NCBI RefSeq assembly: GCF_036057275.1
Contig: NZ_CP107945.1
Span: 7,254,001 to 7,318,000, forward strand
Length of the DNA: 64,000 bases
Origin: Streptomyces sp. NBC_00390
Lineage (GTDB): Bacteria; Actinomycetota; Actinomycetes; Streptomycetales; Streptomycetaceae
Direction: 5' to 3'
Position numbers and translations under genes: made by a program. Under the pieces are notes generated by a model. That model saw only the letters and a program-made list of their open reading frames with translations. It was not told where the DNA came from and made no database searches. Below are positions 1 through 9,378 of the stretch, one piece after another; position 1 is the stretch's first letter, and every line of letters begins with the position of its first letter.

Positions 1-1323
1 CACGTGGTGCTCCTGGTTGACCAGAGCCACATGCTCACGCACCCGCTCGGCGGGCATCCGGGACAGTTCGGCCGCCCCGAGCGTGACCTGGCCCGCCCGT
101 GGCGCGTAGATGCCCGCGAGCAGCCGGCCCAGAGTGGACTTGCCCGCGCCCGACGGGCCGACCAGCGCCAGGCGCGTACCGGGCGCCACATCCATCGAGA
201 CACGGTGCAGCACATCGACACCGTCGCGGTACCCGAAGTGCACCTGGTCCGCGCGGACCGCGCGTCCCTCGGGCCGGACCTGGGCGTCGCCCGCGGCGGG
301 CTCGATCTCCCGTACGCCCACGAGCCTGCCCAACGACACCTGAGCGACCTGGAGTTCGTCGTACCAGCGCAGGATGAGGTTCACCGGGTCCACCATCATC
401 TGCGCGATCAGTGCCCCGGTGGTCAGCTGCCCGACGCCGATCCAGCCCTGCAGGACGAACACGCCGCCGATCATCAGGACCGATCCGAGCACGGTCGCAT
501 GCGTGACATTGATGACCGGGAAGAGTACGGAGCGCAGCCACAGCGTGTACCGCTCCCAGGCCGTCCACTCCTTGATCCGCTGGTCCGACAGCGTCACCCG
601 GCGCGCCCCGAGCCGGTGCGACTCCACCGTCCGTCCGGCGTCGACGGTCTCGGCGAGCACGGCGGCCACCGCCGCGTACCCGGCCGCCTCCGAGCGGTAG
701 GCCGCCGGCGCCCGTTTGAAGTACCAGCGGCAGCCGATCACCAGCACCGGCACCGCCACCAGCACCGCCGGCGCGAGGGGCGGCGCGGTCACGGCGAGCC
801 CTCCGAGCAGCAGAACGATCCAGAAGACACCGATCGTCAGCTGCGGCACGGCCTCACGCATCGCGTTCCCCAGCCGGTCGATGTCCGTGGTGATCCTGGA
901 GAGCAGGTCGCCCGTACCGGCCCGCTCCAGCACGCCCGGCGGCAGCCCGACGGACCGCACGAGGAAGTCCTCGCGCAGATCCGCGAGCATCCGCTCACCG
1001 AGCATCGCGCCGCGCAGCCGCACCAGACGTACGAACACCGCCTGGACGACCAGGGCGAGCGCGAACAGCGCGGCCGTGCGCTCCAGATGCAGCTCGCGCG
1101 CCCCGTCCGCCGCCCGCTCCACGAGTGAACCGAGCAGCCACGGCCCCGCCATCGAGGCCGTGACCGCGACCGTGTTGACGGCGATGAGCAGGGCGAAGGC
1201 GCGGCGGTGCCGCCTGACCAGCTCGGCCGCATACGCCCGCACGGTCGCCGGCGTGCCCACCGGCAGGGTGTTCGCCGTCCGGGGAGCCGCCGGATCGTAC
1301 TCCGGCGGCGCCACGCCGATCAT
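1..1323 (-). CDS. ABC exporter half-transporter, membrane domain plus start of ATPase domain (partial, runs off left edge)
   Basis: The visible 441 codons start at the ATG at 1323 and read leftwards off the window, so the C-terminus is missing. Several hydrophobic segments form a type I exporter membrane domain, followed by an ATP-binding domain with a canonical Walker A (GPSGAGKST) near codon 410. The start overlaps the stop of the upstream exporter gene by four bases (ATGA), so the two are translationally coupled and probably form a heterodimer in the cytoplasmic membrane. Substrate unknown. The neighbour's Walker A is degenerate, so this subunit is expected to supply the working ATP-binding P-loop. 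Its signature, Walker B and H-loop lie outside the window. Confidence 0.85.
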   Translation of the reverse strand, partial: MIGVAPPEYDPAAPRTANTLPVGTPATVRAYAAELVRRHRRAFALLIAVNTVAVTASMAGPWLLGSLVERAADGARELHLERTAALFALALVVQAVFVRLVRLRGAMLGERMLADLREDFLVRSVGLPPGVLERAGTGDLLSRITTDIDRLGNAMREAVPQLTIGVFWIVLLLGGLAVTAPPLAPAVLVAVPVLVIGCRWYFKRAPAAYRSEAAGYAAVAAVLAETVDAGRTVESHRLGARRVTLSDQRIKEWTAWERYTLWLRSVLFPVINVTHATVLGSVLMIGGVFVLQGWIGVGQLTTGALIAQMMVDPVNLILRWYDELQVAQVSLGRLVGVREIEPAAGDAQVRPEGRAVRADQVHFGYRDGVDVLHRVSMDVAPGTRLALVGPSGAGKSTLGRLLAGIYAPRAGQVTLGAAELSRMPAERVREHVALVNQEHHV

Positions 1324-3143
1324 GCCGACTCCTCGATGTCGATGGATCCGACGGCCTCGAGCCCGTCGATGGTGGTTTCGCTCAACTCCTGCGCCAGGGC
1401 GAGCTGTTCCGCTTCCGTCTCGCGGGTCACGACGGCTCGGTAACGCGGTTCCTTGTACAGCAGTTCACGGTGCAGGCCCACCGCCGCCACCTCGCCCTCG
1501 TGGACCAGGACGACCCGGTCGGCCCGGTCGAGCAGCAGCGGCGAAGAGGTGAAGAGCACGGTCGTACGTCCACTGCGCAGCGCCCGCACCCCCTCGGCGA
1601 TCCGCGCCTCGGTGTGCGAGTCCACGGCCGAGGTCGGCTCGTCGAGCACCAGTACCTCGGGATCGGTCACCAGCGAACGCGCCAGGGCCAGCCGCTGCCG
1701 CTGCCCGCCGGACAGCGAGCGGCCGCGCTCGGTGATGGGCGCGCCCGACGGCTCCCCGTCCAGCGACGCCTGTGCCAGGGCCTCGAGCACATCCCCGCAC
1801 TCGGCCGCGGCCAGCGCCGCGGCAGGCGACACGGCACCGGACGCAGGCACATCGAGCAGCTCGGTCAGGGTGCCCGACAGCAGCACCGGGTCCTTGTCCT
1901 GCACGAGTACCGCGGCGCGGGCGCCGTCCAGCGGCAGTTCGTCCAGCGCCACACCCCCGAGCAGCACGGACGGCAGCCCGTCCGGGTCGGCGACATGCCC
2001 GCCGAGCCGTTCAGCGAGCCGGCCCGCCGCGTCCGGATCCCCACACACGACGGCGGTCAGCTCACCGGCCGGGGCGAGCAGCCCGCAGGCAGGGTCGTAC
2101 AGATCGCCGGCAGGCGAAGTGCCGGTCGACTCCGCACTGCCGGCCGAAGCCCGCTCCAGCGACAGCACCCGGGCCGCGCGCCGGGCCGAGGGCCTGGAGA
2201 AGGAGTACGCCATGGCCATCTCCTGGAAGTGCTGGAGCGGGTAGCTCAGCAGCATCACCGCGCTGTACACGGTGACCAGTTCACCGATCTCGATCCTGCC
2301 GTCGCCGACCAGCCCGATGCCGTACCAGACCACGGTGATCAGCAACAGGCCCGGAAACAGCACCTGGAGTGCCGTGATCAGCGACCACATGCGGGCGCTG
2401 CGGACGGCGGCCCTGCGCACCTCCTGCGACGCACGGCGGTAGCGTTCGAGGAAGAGCTCCTCACCGCCGATGCCCCGCAGCACCCGCAGGCCCGCGACGG
2501 TGTCGGAGGCCAACTCGGTGGCCCTGCCCGCCTTCTCGCGCTGGGTGTCCGCGAGCCGGGTGGCCCGGGGAAGCAGCGGCAGCACACCGAGCGCGAGCAC
2601 GGGCACGCCGATCGCGACCAGTACACCGAGGGCCGGCTGGTACACCAGGAGCGCCGCACAGACGATCACGACGGTGACGGCGGCGGCCAGGAACCGGGAG
2701 ACGGCCTCCACGAACCAGCCGATCTTCTCGACGTCTCCGGTGGACACCGCGACCACTTCACCGGCGGCAACCCGCCGGGTGAGCGCAGAGCCCAGCTCGG
2801 CGGCCCTGCGGGCCAGCAGCTGCTGGGTACGGGCGGCGGCGGTGATCCAGTTGGTGACGGCCGTACGGTGGAGCATGGTGTCGCCGGACGCGATCCCGAC
2901 CGCGGCGAGCGCGATCAGCCCGCCGGCGAGGGCGAGTGCCGTCCCGGAGCGCTCCACGACGGCCTGCACGGCAAGACCCACGCCGTACGGCAGCGACATC
3001 ACGGACACGAAGTGCAGCAGCCCCCAGCACAGCGACTTGACCTGACCGCCGAGCTGGTTGCGCCCGAGCCAGAAGAGGAACCGGGGGCCAGACCGTACAT
3101 CCGGTACACCTGGATCGGGATACGGAAGATCGCGAATCTGCAT
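1320..3143 (-). CDS. ABC exporter half-transporter with degenerate Walker A and H-loop
   Basis: 607 residues from the ATG at 3143; GGGA lies about ten bases upstream, and an in-frame extension to 3272 has no homology-like content. The N-terminal half has about six membrane segments of the type I exporter fold. The C-terminal ATPase domain keeps the signature (LSGGQRQR) and Walker B with catalytic Glu (VLVLDEPTS). The Walker A position reads CGDPDAAGR, with neither the P-loop glycines nor the Lys, and the H-loop His is replaced in FTSSPLL. This is the pattern of the non-catalytic half of an asymmetric heterodimeric exporter. It is coupled to the downstream subunit by ATGA. Substrate unknown. 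Confidence 0.88.
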   Translation of the reverse strand: MQIRDLPYPDPGVPDVRSGPRFLFWLGRNQLGGQVKSLCWGLLHFVSVMSLPYGVGLAVQAVVERSGTALALAGGLIALAAVGIASGDTMLHRTAVTNWITAAARTQQLLARRAAELGSALTRRVAAGEVVAVSTGDVEKIGWFVEAVSRFLAAAVTVVIVCAALLVYQPALGVLVAIGVPVLALGVLPLLPRATRLADTQREKAGRATELASDTVAGLRVLRGIGGEELFLERYRRASQEVRRAAVRSARMWSLITALQVLFPGLLLITVVWYGIGLVGDGRIEIGELVTVYSAVMLLSYPLQHFQEMAMAYSFSRPSARRAARVLSLERASAGSAESTGTSPAGDLYDPACGLLAPAGELTAVVCGDPDAAGRLAERLGGHVADPDGLPSVLLGGVALDELPLDGARAAVLVQDKDPVLLSGTLTELLDVPASGAVSPAAALAAAECGDVLEALAQASLDGEPSGAPITERGRSLSGGQRQRLALARSLVTDPEVLVLDEPTSAVDSHTEARIAEGVRALRSGRTTVLFTSSPLLLDRADRVVLVHEGEVAAVGLHRELLYKEPRYRAVVTRETEAEQLALAQELSETTIDGLEAVGSIDIEESA

Positions 3144-3320
3144 GACGTCCCAGATCGTTCGGAAATACCGCTCGGACGTGCAAGGTTCGCTCTCCGAGGT
3201 CGCCGGCAGCAAACGAATTTCGGGCGAGACGGCACAGAATGCGCCATGGTCCGTCCACCGCGTCGGACGCATCCGGACGGAGCGTTCCCGCGCGACCGGT
3301 GCACGGCTCTGCCCACGGGG

Positions 3321-6257
3321 TCAGCGACGGGTCGCGCGCTCCAGTTCCAGCAGCGCCGAGTAGTAGCGGCGACCCGTCGCCCGCTCCATACCGATCTCGC
3401 ACATCCGGTTGGCGCACAGATGGGCGTCGTAGTGCCGGGCGGTGACCTCGGCGGCCTCACGGGCCGTGGCCGCCTCCGTCAGCTCCTTGTGGAGCATTCC
3501 GCGGTCGCCCGCGAAGGCACAGCAGGCGGCGTCATCGGGAACCACGACCTTCTCCGCGCACGCCTGAGCAAGGGCGCGCAGCTGCGCCTCGTCACCCAGA
3601 TGCCGCATCGAGCACGTGGGATGCACCACCGCGGAGCCGGCTTTGCGCAGCACCGTGAGCCGGGGGAGCAGCTCCTCCGCGGCCCAGACGAGGGAGTCGA
3701 GGACCGTCAGCGCGCCATGCAGTGCGCGGTTGCCGTCGGTGAGATACGGGACCACCTCATGGGCGATGCCGAGCGTGCAGGAGGAGGCGTCGACGACCAG
3801 GGGCAGGGTGCCGCCGACGGTCCACGCCCAGGCGGCCTCCACGATGCGGTTGGCCATCAGCCGGGCGCCCGCCTCGTACCCCTTGGAGTGCCAGATCGTC
3901 GCGCAGCATGTGCCTGCCACATCGCCCGGAATCCAGACCGGCCGGCCGGCGCGGGCCGACAGCGCGACCACCGCGCGGGGCAGCGAGGCGGCCAGTCCGG
4001 TCCGTGGACCGTCGTCGGGGCCGCCGAAGATGCGGTTCACGCAGGCCGGGTAGTACACGGCGGCCGCGCCGACGCGCTGCGTACGGGGCAGCCTGCGGGG
4101 AGCCGCGCCAGGGATCTGCGGCAGCCACTCGGGAACGAGATCGGGGCGTACCGCCTTACGGGCGAGCCCTGTCGCCGAGGTGAGCAGCCGCGCGCCGACC
4201 CGGTCCGCCGCGGCGACCGCGAGCCGGGCCGAGGCCTCGACGGCACGGAAATTCCGCGCCGTCAGTTCGGCGATGCGCTCCTCGTGTGCCGAGTGGCGCC
4301 GGTGCCGGAAGTCCTTCATCAGCGCACCGGTGTCGATGCCGACGGGGCACGCCAGCTTGCACGTCGAGTCACCCGCACAGGTGTCGACGGCGTCGTAGCC
4401 ATAGGCGTCGAGCAGGCCCTGCTCGACCGGTGAACCCTCCGGCTGCCGCATCATCTCCCGGCGCAGCACGATCCGCTGACGTGGCGTCGTGGTCAGATCA
4501 CGGCTGGGGCAGGTGGGTTCGCAGAAGCCGCACTCGATGCACGGATCGGCGATCGCCTCAACGGCCGGAACGGTCTTCAGCCCGCGCAGATGCGCCGCGG
4601 GATCGCGATCGAGGACGATCCTGGGGGCCAGCACCCCGTCGGGGTCGATGACCTGTTTCGTGCGCCACATCAGCTCGGTGGCCTTCGGTCCCCACTCCAG
4701 TTCGAGGAAGGGGGCGATATTGCGTCCGGTGGCGTGCTCGGCCTTCAGGGAGCCGTCGAAACGCTCCACCGTCAGCCGGCAGAACTCGTCCATGAACGCG
4801 GCGTAGCGGCCCACGTCCTCCGGGAGGGCGGCGTCGAAGGCGAGCAGGAAGTGGAGATTGCCGTGCGCGGCATGGCCGGCGACCGCCGCGTCGAAACCGT
4901 GCCGGGTCTGCAGCTCCAGCAGCGCCTCGCATGCCTCGGCCAGCCGCACGGGCGGCACCGCGAAGTCCTCCGTGATCAGCGTCGTGCCCGGCGGGCGCGC
5001 CCCGCCCACCGCCGTGACGAACGCCTTGCGCGCCTTCCAGTAGCCGGCGATCGTGCGTGGGTCACGGGTGAACGCGTTGGTGACGGACGGCACGGGGGCC
5101 ACCAGCTCGAGTCGGGCCAGCACACGGGCCGCGGCCAGCTCGTACGCATCGAGGTCGCGGGTGTCGGGGGCCCGGAACTCGACCAGCAGCGCCGCCGTGC
5201 CGTCCGGCAGACCGGCCCAGTCGGCGGGCACACCGGCGACGCTCACCGAAGCGCGCAGGGTGTTGCGGTCCATGAGCTCCACGGCCAGTGCACCCGCGTC
5301 GTTGAAGTGCGGGACGGCGCCCGCGGCCGCGGGCAGGGAGGGGAAGAACAGCAACGCGGAGGCGACCTCGCGATCGAGAGGGAGGGTGTCGAAGACGACC
5401 TCGGAGATGAATCCGAACGAGCCCTCGGAGCCGACCATCAGCCCGCGCAGGATCCCCACGGGTGTCGCGGCGTCCAGAAAGGCGTCGAGCCGGTAGCCGT
5501 TCGTGTTCTTGATCGCGTACTTGGCGCGGATACGGGCCGTCAGCTCACGGTCCGCCTCGATCTCCGCCTTGATGGCCGTCAGACCCGCGCACAGCCGCGG
5601 CTCGGCGAGCGCGAGACGCGCGTCGGCGTCCGGCTCGCCGGTGTCCACGACGGTGCCGGACGGCAGGACGAACGTCAGCGAGGAGACGGTCCGGTACGAG
5701 TTGCGCGTCGTCCCGGCCGTCATGCCCGACGCGTTGTTCGCCACGACCCCGCCGATCGTGCAGGCCACGGCGCTCGCCGGGTCAGGGCCGAGCACCCGGC
5801 CGTGCCGGGCGAGGGCGGCATTGGCGCGCACGACCGTCGTCCCGGGCCGCACCCGGGCCCGCGCGCCGTCGTCCAGCACGTCGATGCCTGCCCAGTGACG
5901 GCGCACGTCGACCAGGATGTCCTCGCCCTGTGCCTGCCCGTTGAGCGACGTGCCCGCGGCACGGAAGACGATCTTGCGGCCCTTGCCGTGCGCGTACGAG
6001 AGCACCGCCGAGACGTCGTCGATGTCTTCGGGCACCACGACGACTTGGGGCACGAAGCGGTACGGGCTGGCGTCGGAGGCGTAGCGGACCAGATCCGAGA
6101 CCTTCCACAGGACCTTGTCCGGGCCGAGCAGGGCGATGAGCTCACCGCGCAAGGGCTCGGGCGTGCCGGAAGCCAGCCGGTCCGTCACCCGGTCGGGGGA
6201 CGGCCTGCGCTTTGTCCCTGGGCGGAGTGCTTCCGGCTTCGGCTCCAGCAGCGGCAT
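3321..6257 (-). CDS. FAD-linked dehydrogenase fused to Fe-S/CCG reductase domain (GlcD-GlcF / YdiJ type)
   Basis: 978 residues. Residues about 70-200 form an FAD_binding_4 (PCMH-type) domain, with the flavin-contacting stretch AAGTSLNGQAQG and an IGGVVANNASG motif; an FAD-oxidase C-terminal domain follows to about 570. Next come two ferredoxin-like clusters (CIECGFCEPTCP and CAGDSTCKLACP) and cysteine-rich CCG-type segments (YPACVNR, CCATIW, HPTCSMR, CCAFAGD). This layout matches D-2-hydroxyacid dehydrogenases such as D-lactate or D-2-hydroxyglutarate dehydrogenase, which pass electrons from flavin through Fe-S centres to the quinone pool. The exact substrate cannot be read from sequence. The gene lies 21 bases downstream of a MarR-type regulator on the same strand and is probably co-transcribed with it. 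Confidence 0.9.
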   Translation of the reverse strand: MPLLEPKPEALRPGTKRRPSPDRVTDRLASGTPEPLRGELIALLGPDKVLWKVSDLVRYASDASPYRFVPQVVVVPEDIDDVSAVLSYAHGKGRKIVFRAAGTSLNGQAQGEDILVDVRRHWAGIDVLDDGARARVRPGTTVVRANAALARHGRVLGPDPASAVACTIGGVVANNASGMTAGTTRNSYRTVSSLTFVLPSGTVVDTGEPDADARLALAEPRLCAGLTAIKAEIEADRELTARIRAKYAIKNTNGYRLDAFLDAATPVGILRGLMVGSEGSFGFISEVVFDTLPLDREVASALLFFPSLPAAAGAVPHFNDAGALAVELMDRNTLRASVSVAGVPADWAGLPDGTAALLVEFRAPDTRDLDAYELAAARVLARLELVAPVPSVTNAFTRDPRTIAGYWKARKAFVTAVGGARPPGTTLITEDFAVPPVRLAEACEALLELQTRHGFDAAVAGHAAHGNLHFLLAFDAALPEDVGRYAAFMDEFCRLTVERFDGSLKAEHATGRNIAPFLELEWGPKATELMWRTKQVIDPDGVLAPRIVLDRDPAAHLRGLKTVPAVEAIADPCIECGFCEPTCPSRDLTTTPRQRIVLRREMMRQPEGSPVEQGLLDAYGYDAVDTCAGDSTCKLACPVGIDTGALMKDFRHRRHSAHEERIAELTARNFRAVEASARLAVAAADRVGARLLTSATGLARKAVRPDLVPEWLPQIPGAAPRRLPRTQRVGAAAVYYPACVNRIFGGPDDGPRTGLAASLPRAVVALSARAGRPVWIPGDVAGTCCATIWHSKGYEAGARLMANRIVEAAWAWTVGGTLPLVVDASSCTLGIAHEVVPYLTDGNRALHGALTVLDSLVWAAEELLPRLTVLRKAGSAVVHPTCSMRHLGDEAQLRALAQACAEKVVVPDDAACCAFAGDRGMLHKELTEAATAREAAEVTARHYDAHLCANRMCEIGMERATGRRYYSALLELERATRR

Positions 6258-6278
6258 GTCACGGTCCCATCGGCGGCG

Positions 6279-6725
6279 TCAGCAGCGCGGCCCCGGCCCG
6301 TCGACCAGGGTGGACAGCAGCCCGCCGAACACCTCGCGCTGATCGGCGGTCAATGGAGCCAGGATGTCCTCCGCGGCGGCGCGGCGCGCGTCGCGCAGCG
6401 CCCGGAGTGTGGTGCGGCCGGTGTCGGTGATCTCGATGCGGATCACACGGCGGTTGGTCGGGTCGGGGACCCGGCGCACGCAGCCGCCGGCCTCCAGACC
6501 GTCGACCAGGCTGGTCACCGCTCGGGGGACCACCTCGAGACGGTCGGCGAGATCGGCCATGCGCGGCGGGCTCTCGAAGTGGGCGACCGTGCGCAGCAGG
6601 CGCGACTGCGCGGGCGTGATGGCGATGTCCGCGGACTCCAGCTGGCGCTTCTGGCTGCGGTGGAGCCGACGGGTCAGCCGCAGCAGCTGTTCGGCGAGCA
6701 GGCCGTCGGCGTCGGGTGTGCTCAT
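6279..6725 (-). CDS. MarR-family transcriptional regulator
   Basis: 148 residues from the ATG at 6725. The central part has a winged helix-turn-helix (ITPAQSRLLRTVAHF, then a recognition-helix region MADLADRLEVVPRAVTSL) and the beta-hairpin wing with DPTNRRVIRIEITD, typical of MarR proteins. Such proteins bind palindromic DNA as dimers and usually release it on binding a phenolic or other small ligand. The gene is divergent from the ABC exporter at 6799 and upstream of the FAD/Fe-S dehydrogenase, so it may control both sides. A 9-11-9 inverted repeat sits in the divergent intergenic region. Confidence 0.9.
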   Translation of the reverse strand: MSTPDADGLLAEQLLRLTRRLHRSQKRQLESADIAITPAQSRLLRTVAHFESPPRMADLADRLEVVPRAVTSLVDGLEAGGCVRRVPDPTNRRVIRIEITDTGRTTLRALRDARRAAAEDILAPLTADQREVFGGLLSTLVDGPGPRC

Positions 6726-6747
6726 ACGGGAACAATATCAGGAGTCC

Positions 6748-6776
6748 GCTCATTGTGAAGTCAGGTAACAGTGAGC
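6748..6776. promoter_or_regulatory. candidate MarR operator in the divergent promoter region
   Basis: Left arm GCTCATTGT (6748-6756) and right arm ACAGTGAGC (6768-6776) are inverted repeats with one mismatch and an 11-base spacer, inside the 73-base gap between the divergent marR and exporter genes. For the exporter, TTGTGA (6753-6758) and TAAGCT (6777-6782) could be -35 and -10 boxes 18 bases apart. On the minus strand TATTGT (6737-6732) could be the regulator's -10. An operator here would overlap both promoters. The boxes are my reading by eye. Confidence 0.45.
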
Positions 6777-6798
6777 TAAGCTCGCAAAGGTTTGTGCT

Positions 6799-8658
6799 GT
6801 GCTCGATCATGAGCCGCTGTCCGCGACGCCGATTCCCGAAGGAGCCCGTTTGCACCCCCACGACCCCGGCTGGACACCGCCGCCCAGGAAACCCGACCAG
6901 CCCCCGGCGCAGGTGCGGCGCATTCTCCGGCTGTTCCGCCCCTACCGAGGCCGCCTCGCCGTCGTCGGACTGCTCGTCGGCGCCGCGTCACTCGTCTCGG
7001 TCGCCTCGCCGTTCCTGCTGCGCGAGATCCTCGACACCGCGATCCCGCAAGGGCGTACGGGGCTGCTGGGCCTGCTCGCCCTCGGCATGATCGTGACGGC
7101 CGTGATGACCAGCGTCTTCGGCGTGCTCCAGACCCTGATCTCCACCACCGTCGGCCAGCGCGTGATGCACGACCTGCGCACCGCCGTCTACGCCCAGCTG
7201 CAGCGCATGCCGCTCGCGTTCTTCACCAGGACCCGCACCGGAGAGGTCCAGTCGCGCATCGCCAACGACATCGGCGGCATGCAGGCGACCGTGACCTCCA
7301 CCGCCACCTCCCTGGTCTCCAACCTCACCGCCGTGGTCGCCACGGTCGTCGCCATGCTCGCGCTGGACTGGCGGCTCACCGCCGTCTCGCTGCTGCTCCT
7401 GCCGCTGTTCGTGTGGATCAGCCGTATCGTCGGCCGGGAGCGAAAGAAGATCACCACGCAACGGCAGAAGCAGATGGCCGCGATGGCTGCCACCGTCACC
7501 GAGTCCCTCTCGGTCAGCGGCATCCTGCTCGGCCGGACGATGGGCCGCGCCGACTCGCTGACCAGGTCGTTCGCCGACGAGTCCGAGCGCCTGGTCGACC
7601 TCGAGGTGCGCTCCAGCATGGCCGGTCGCTGGCGCATGGCCACCATCGGAATCGTCATGTCTGCCATGCCGGCCGTCATCTACTGGGCCGCGGGACTCGC
7701 GCTCCGGACCGGCGGCCCCGCCATCTCCATCGGCACGCTCGTCGCCTTCGTCTCCCTCCAGCAGGGTCTGTTCCGGCCCGCCGTGAGCCTGCTCTCCACC
7801 GGGGTGCAGATGCAGACCTCTCTCGCGCTGTTCCAGCGGATCTTCGAGTATCTCGATCTTCCGGTGGACATCACCGAGCCCGACCGGCCCGTCGCCCTCG
7901 ACAAGGTCCGCGGCGAAGTGCGCTTCGAGGACGTCGACTTCGCCTACGACCCCCTGCAACTGCGCCCGACACTCGACTCCATCGACGTCACCGTGCCCGC
8001 GGGCGGCAGCCTCGCCGTCGTCGGGCCCACCGGCTCCGGCAAGTCCACCCTGAGCTATCTGGTGCCGCGGCTGTACGACGTCACCGGCGGCCGGGTCACC
8101 ATCGACGGCGTCGACGTGCGCGATCTCGACTTCGACACTCTCGCCCGGGCCGTGGGGGTCGTCTCCCAGGAGACCTATCTCTTCCATGCCTCCGTCGCCG
8201 AGAACCTGCGCTTCGCAAAGCCGGACGCCACCGACGAGGAGATCCACGCCGCGGCCCGCGCCGCGCAGATCCACGACCACATCGCGGGCCTGCCCGACGG
8301 ATACGACACCCTGGTCGGCGAGCGCGGCTACCGCTTCTCCGGCGGCGAGAAGCAGCGGCTCGCCATCGCCCGCACCATCCTGCGCGATCCGCCCGTCCTC
8401 ATCCTCGACGAGGCGACCAGCGCCCTGGACACCCGCACCGAGCACGCCGTGCAGCGGGCCATCGAAGCGCTCTCCCGGGGTCGGACGACCATCACCATCG
8501 CCCACCGGCTCTCCACGGTCAGGGACGCGGACCAGATCGTGGTGCTCGATGCGGGCCGGATAGCCGAGCGCGGCAGCCATCAGGAACTGCTGGACCGGGA
8601 CGACCGATATGCCGCACTCGTGCGCAGGGACGCCCAGCTGGCCCCCGCCACCCCCTGA
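6799..8658 (+). CDS. ABC exporter, fused membrane and ATPase domains
   Basis: 619 residues from a GTG start at 6799 with AAAGG eight bases upstream. The membrane domain covers about residues 45-330, with six predicted segments. The ATPase domain is complete and canonical: Walker A GPTGSGKST, Q-loop VSQETYLF, signature FSGGEKQRL, Walker B VLILDEATS, H-loop IAHRL. It therefore probably works as a homodimer, as MsbA/BmrA-type multidrug or lipid exporters do. It is divergent from the MarR regulator, a common arrangement for drug-efflux genes under MarR control. Substrate unknown. Confidence 0.9.
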   Translation: MLDHEPLSATPIPEGARLHPHDPGWTPPPRKPDQPPAQVRRILRLFRPYRGRLAVVGLLVGAASLVSVASPFLLREILDTAIPQGRTGLLGLLALGMIVTAVMTSVFGVLQTLISTTVGQRVMHDLRTAVYAQLQRMPLAFFTRTRTGEVQSRIANDIGGMQATVTSTATSLVSNLTAVVATVVAMLALDWRLTAVSLLLLPLFVWISRIVGRERKKITTQRQKQMAAMAATVTESLSVSGILLGRTMGRADSLTRSFADESERLVDLEVRSSMAGRWRMATIGIVMSAMPAVIYWAAGLALRTGGPAISIGTLVAFVSLQQGLFRPAVSLLSTGVQMQTSLALFQRIFEYLDLPVDITEPDRPVALDKVRGEVRFEDVDFAYDPLQLRPTLDSIDVTVPAGGSLAVVGPTGSGKSTLSYLVPRLYDVTGGRVTIDGVDVRDLDFDTLARAVGVVSQETYLFHASVAENLRFAKPDATDEEIHAAARAAQIHDHIAGLPDGYDTLVGERGYRFSGGEKQRLAIARTILRDPPVLILDEATSALDTRTEHAVQRAIEALSRGRTTITIAHRLSTVRDADQIVVLDAGRIAERGSHQELLDRDDRYAALVRRDAQLAPATP

Positions 8659-8692
8659 CACACCCGGGCACCGTGCGGCATGATCGCGGCCC

Positions 8693-9286
8693 ATGAGAGC
8701 ACTGATCGGAGTCGACCTGCCGGGCTACCGGCCCGTCGACCATGATGTCTGGGCGAGCGACGAAGGCGATGTGCTGTCGCTGCACTTCTTCGACCTGCCT
8801 CCGGACCTGCCCGCCTCGCTGGACGACGGACCCGCACTGCGCGCCGCCCTGACCCACCGCACCGCCGAGGCGGGCGGCGGTCTGATCGAGGCAACCGTCA
8901 AATCGCTCGGCCCGCTGCCCGCGCTGCGCCAGATACTCAAGCTGCCGCTCCCCGGACAGCCCTCCGGACAGGCATTCATCGGGAGCTTCACCGTGCCCCG
9001 TGCCCAGTGCAGCACGGTGGTGAAGATCCAGGCCCCCGAGCGCGGGATGACAGGGATGCGCGAGGCGATGGTCATGGCCCAGGTCGGCCACGACAACTAC
9101 TTCCGCCCCCACCCGTACGCACCTGAGGTGCAGGGCGGACTGCCGTTCCATGCCGCCGACCACGCCCAGTGGGATACCCAGTTCCCCGACCATCCGCTCA
9201 GCCGGGTCCGGCGCACGCTCGCCGCGCTCGCCGAAGCAGTACAGGTGGCTCCCGAGTTCGCCGCGCTGCCGCCGTTCGCGCGCTGA
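8693..9286 (+). CDS. conserved protein of unknown function
   Basis: 197 residues, starting 35 bases after the exporter stop with ATG at 8693 and no clear ribosome site. I do not recognise a named domain with certainty. The protein is soluble, with no signal peptide or membrane segment. The middle (PSGQAFIGSFTVP) and the aromatic, histidine-rich stretch HDNYFRPHPYAPEVQGG look like a compact conserved fold. It is followed by a strong hairpin, so it may end the exporter transcript. No function is proposed. Confidence 0.7.
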   Translation: MRALIGVDLPGYRPVDHDVWASDEGDVLSLHFFDLPPDLPASLDDGPALRAALTHRTAEAGGGLIEATVKSLGPLPALRQILKLPLPGQPSGQAFIGSFTVPRAQCSTVVKIQAPERGMTGMREAMVMAQVGHDNYFRPHPYAPEVQGGLPFHAADHAQWDTQFPDHPLSRVRRTLAALAEAVQVAPEFAALPPFAR

Positions 9287-9307
9287 CCGCCTCCCACACC
9301 GAAGGCC

Positions 9308-9336
9308 CCGCTGCTCCCACGGGCGGGGAGCGGCGG
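9308..9336 (+). terminator. candidate intrinsic terminator
   Basis: CCGCTGCTCCC (9308-9318) pairs with GGGAGCGGCGG (9326-9336): an 11-bp stem with one G-T pair and a 7-base loop, followed by a short T run (CGCTTT). It lies 21 bases after the stop of the preceding gene. Confidence 0.6.
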
Positions 9337-9378
9337 CGCTTTCCGGAATCAGAACGTCCGCCGCGTTAGCGTGCTCGT

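Noticed and set aside
4..1128. Plus-strand open frame at the left edge
   Set aside because: Antisense to a clear ABC exporter with a perfect Walker A; the translation has no family content.
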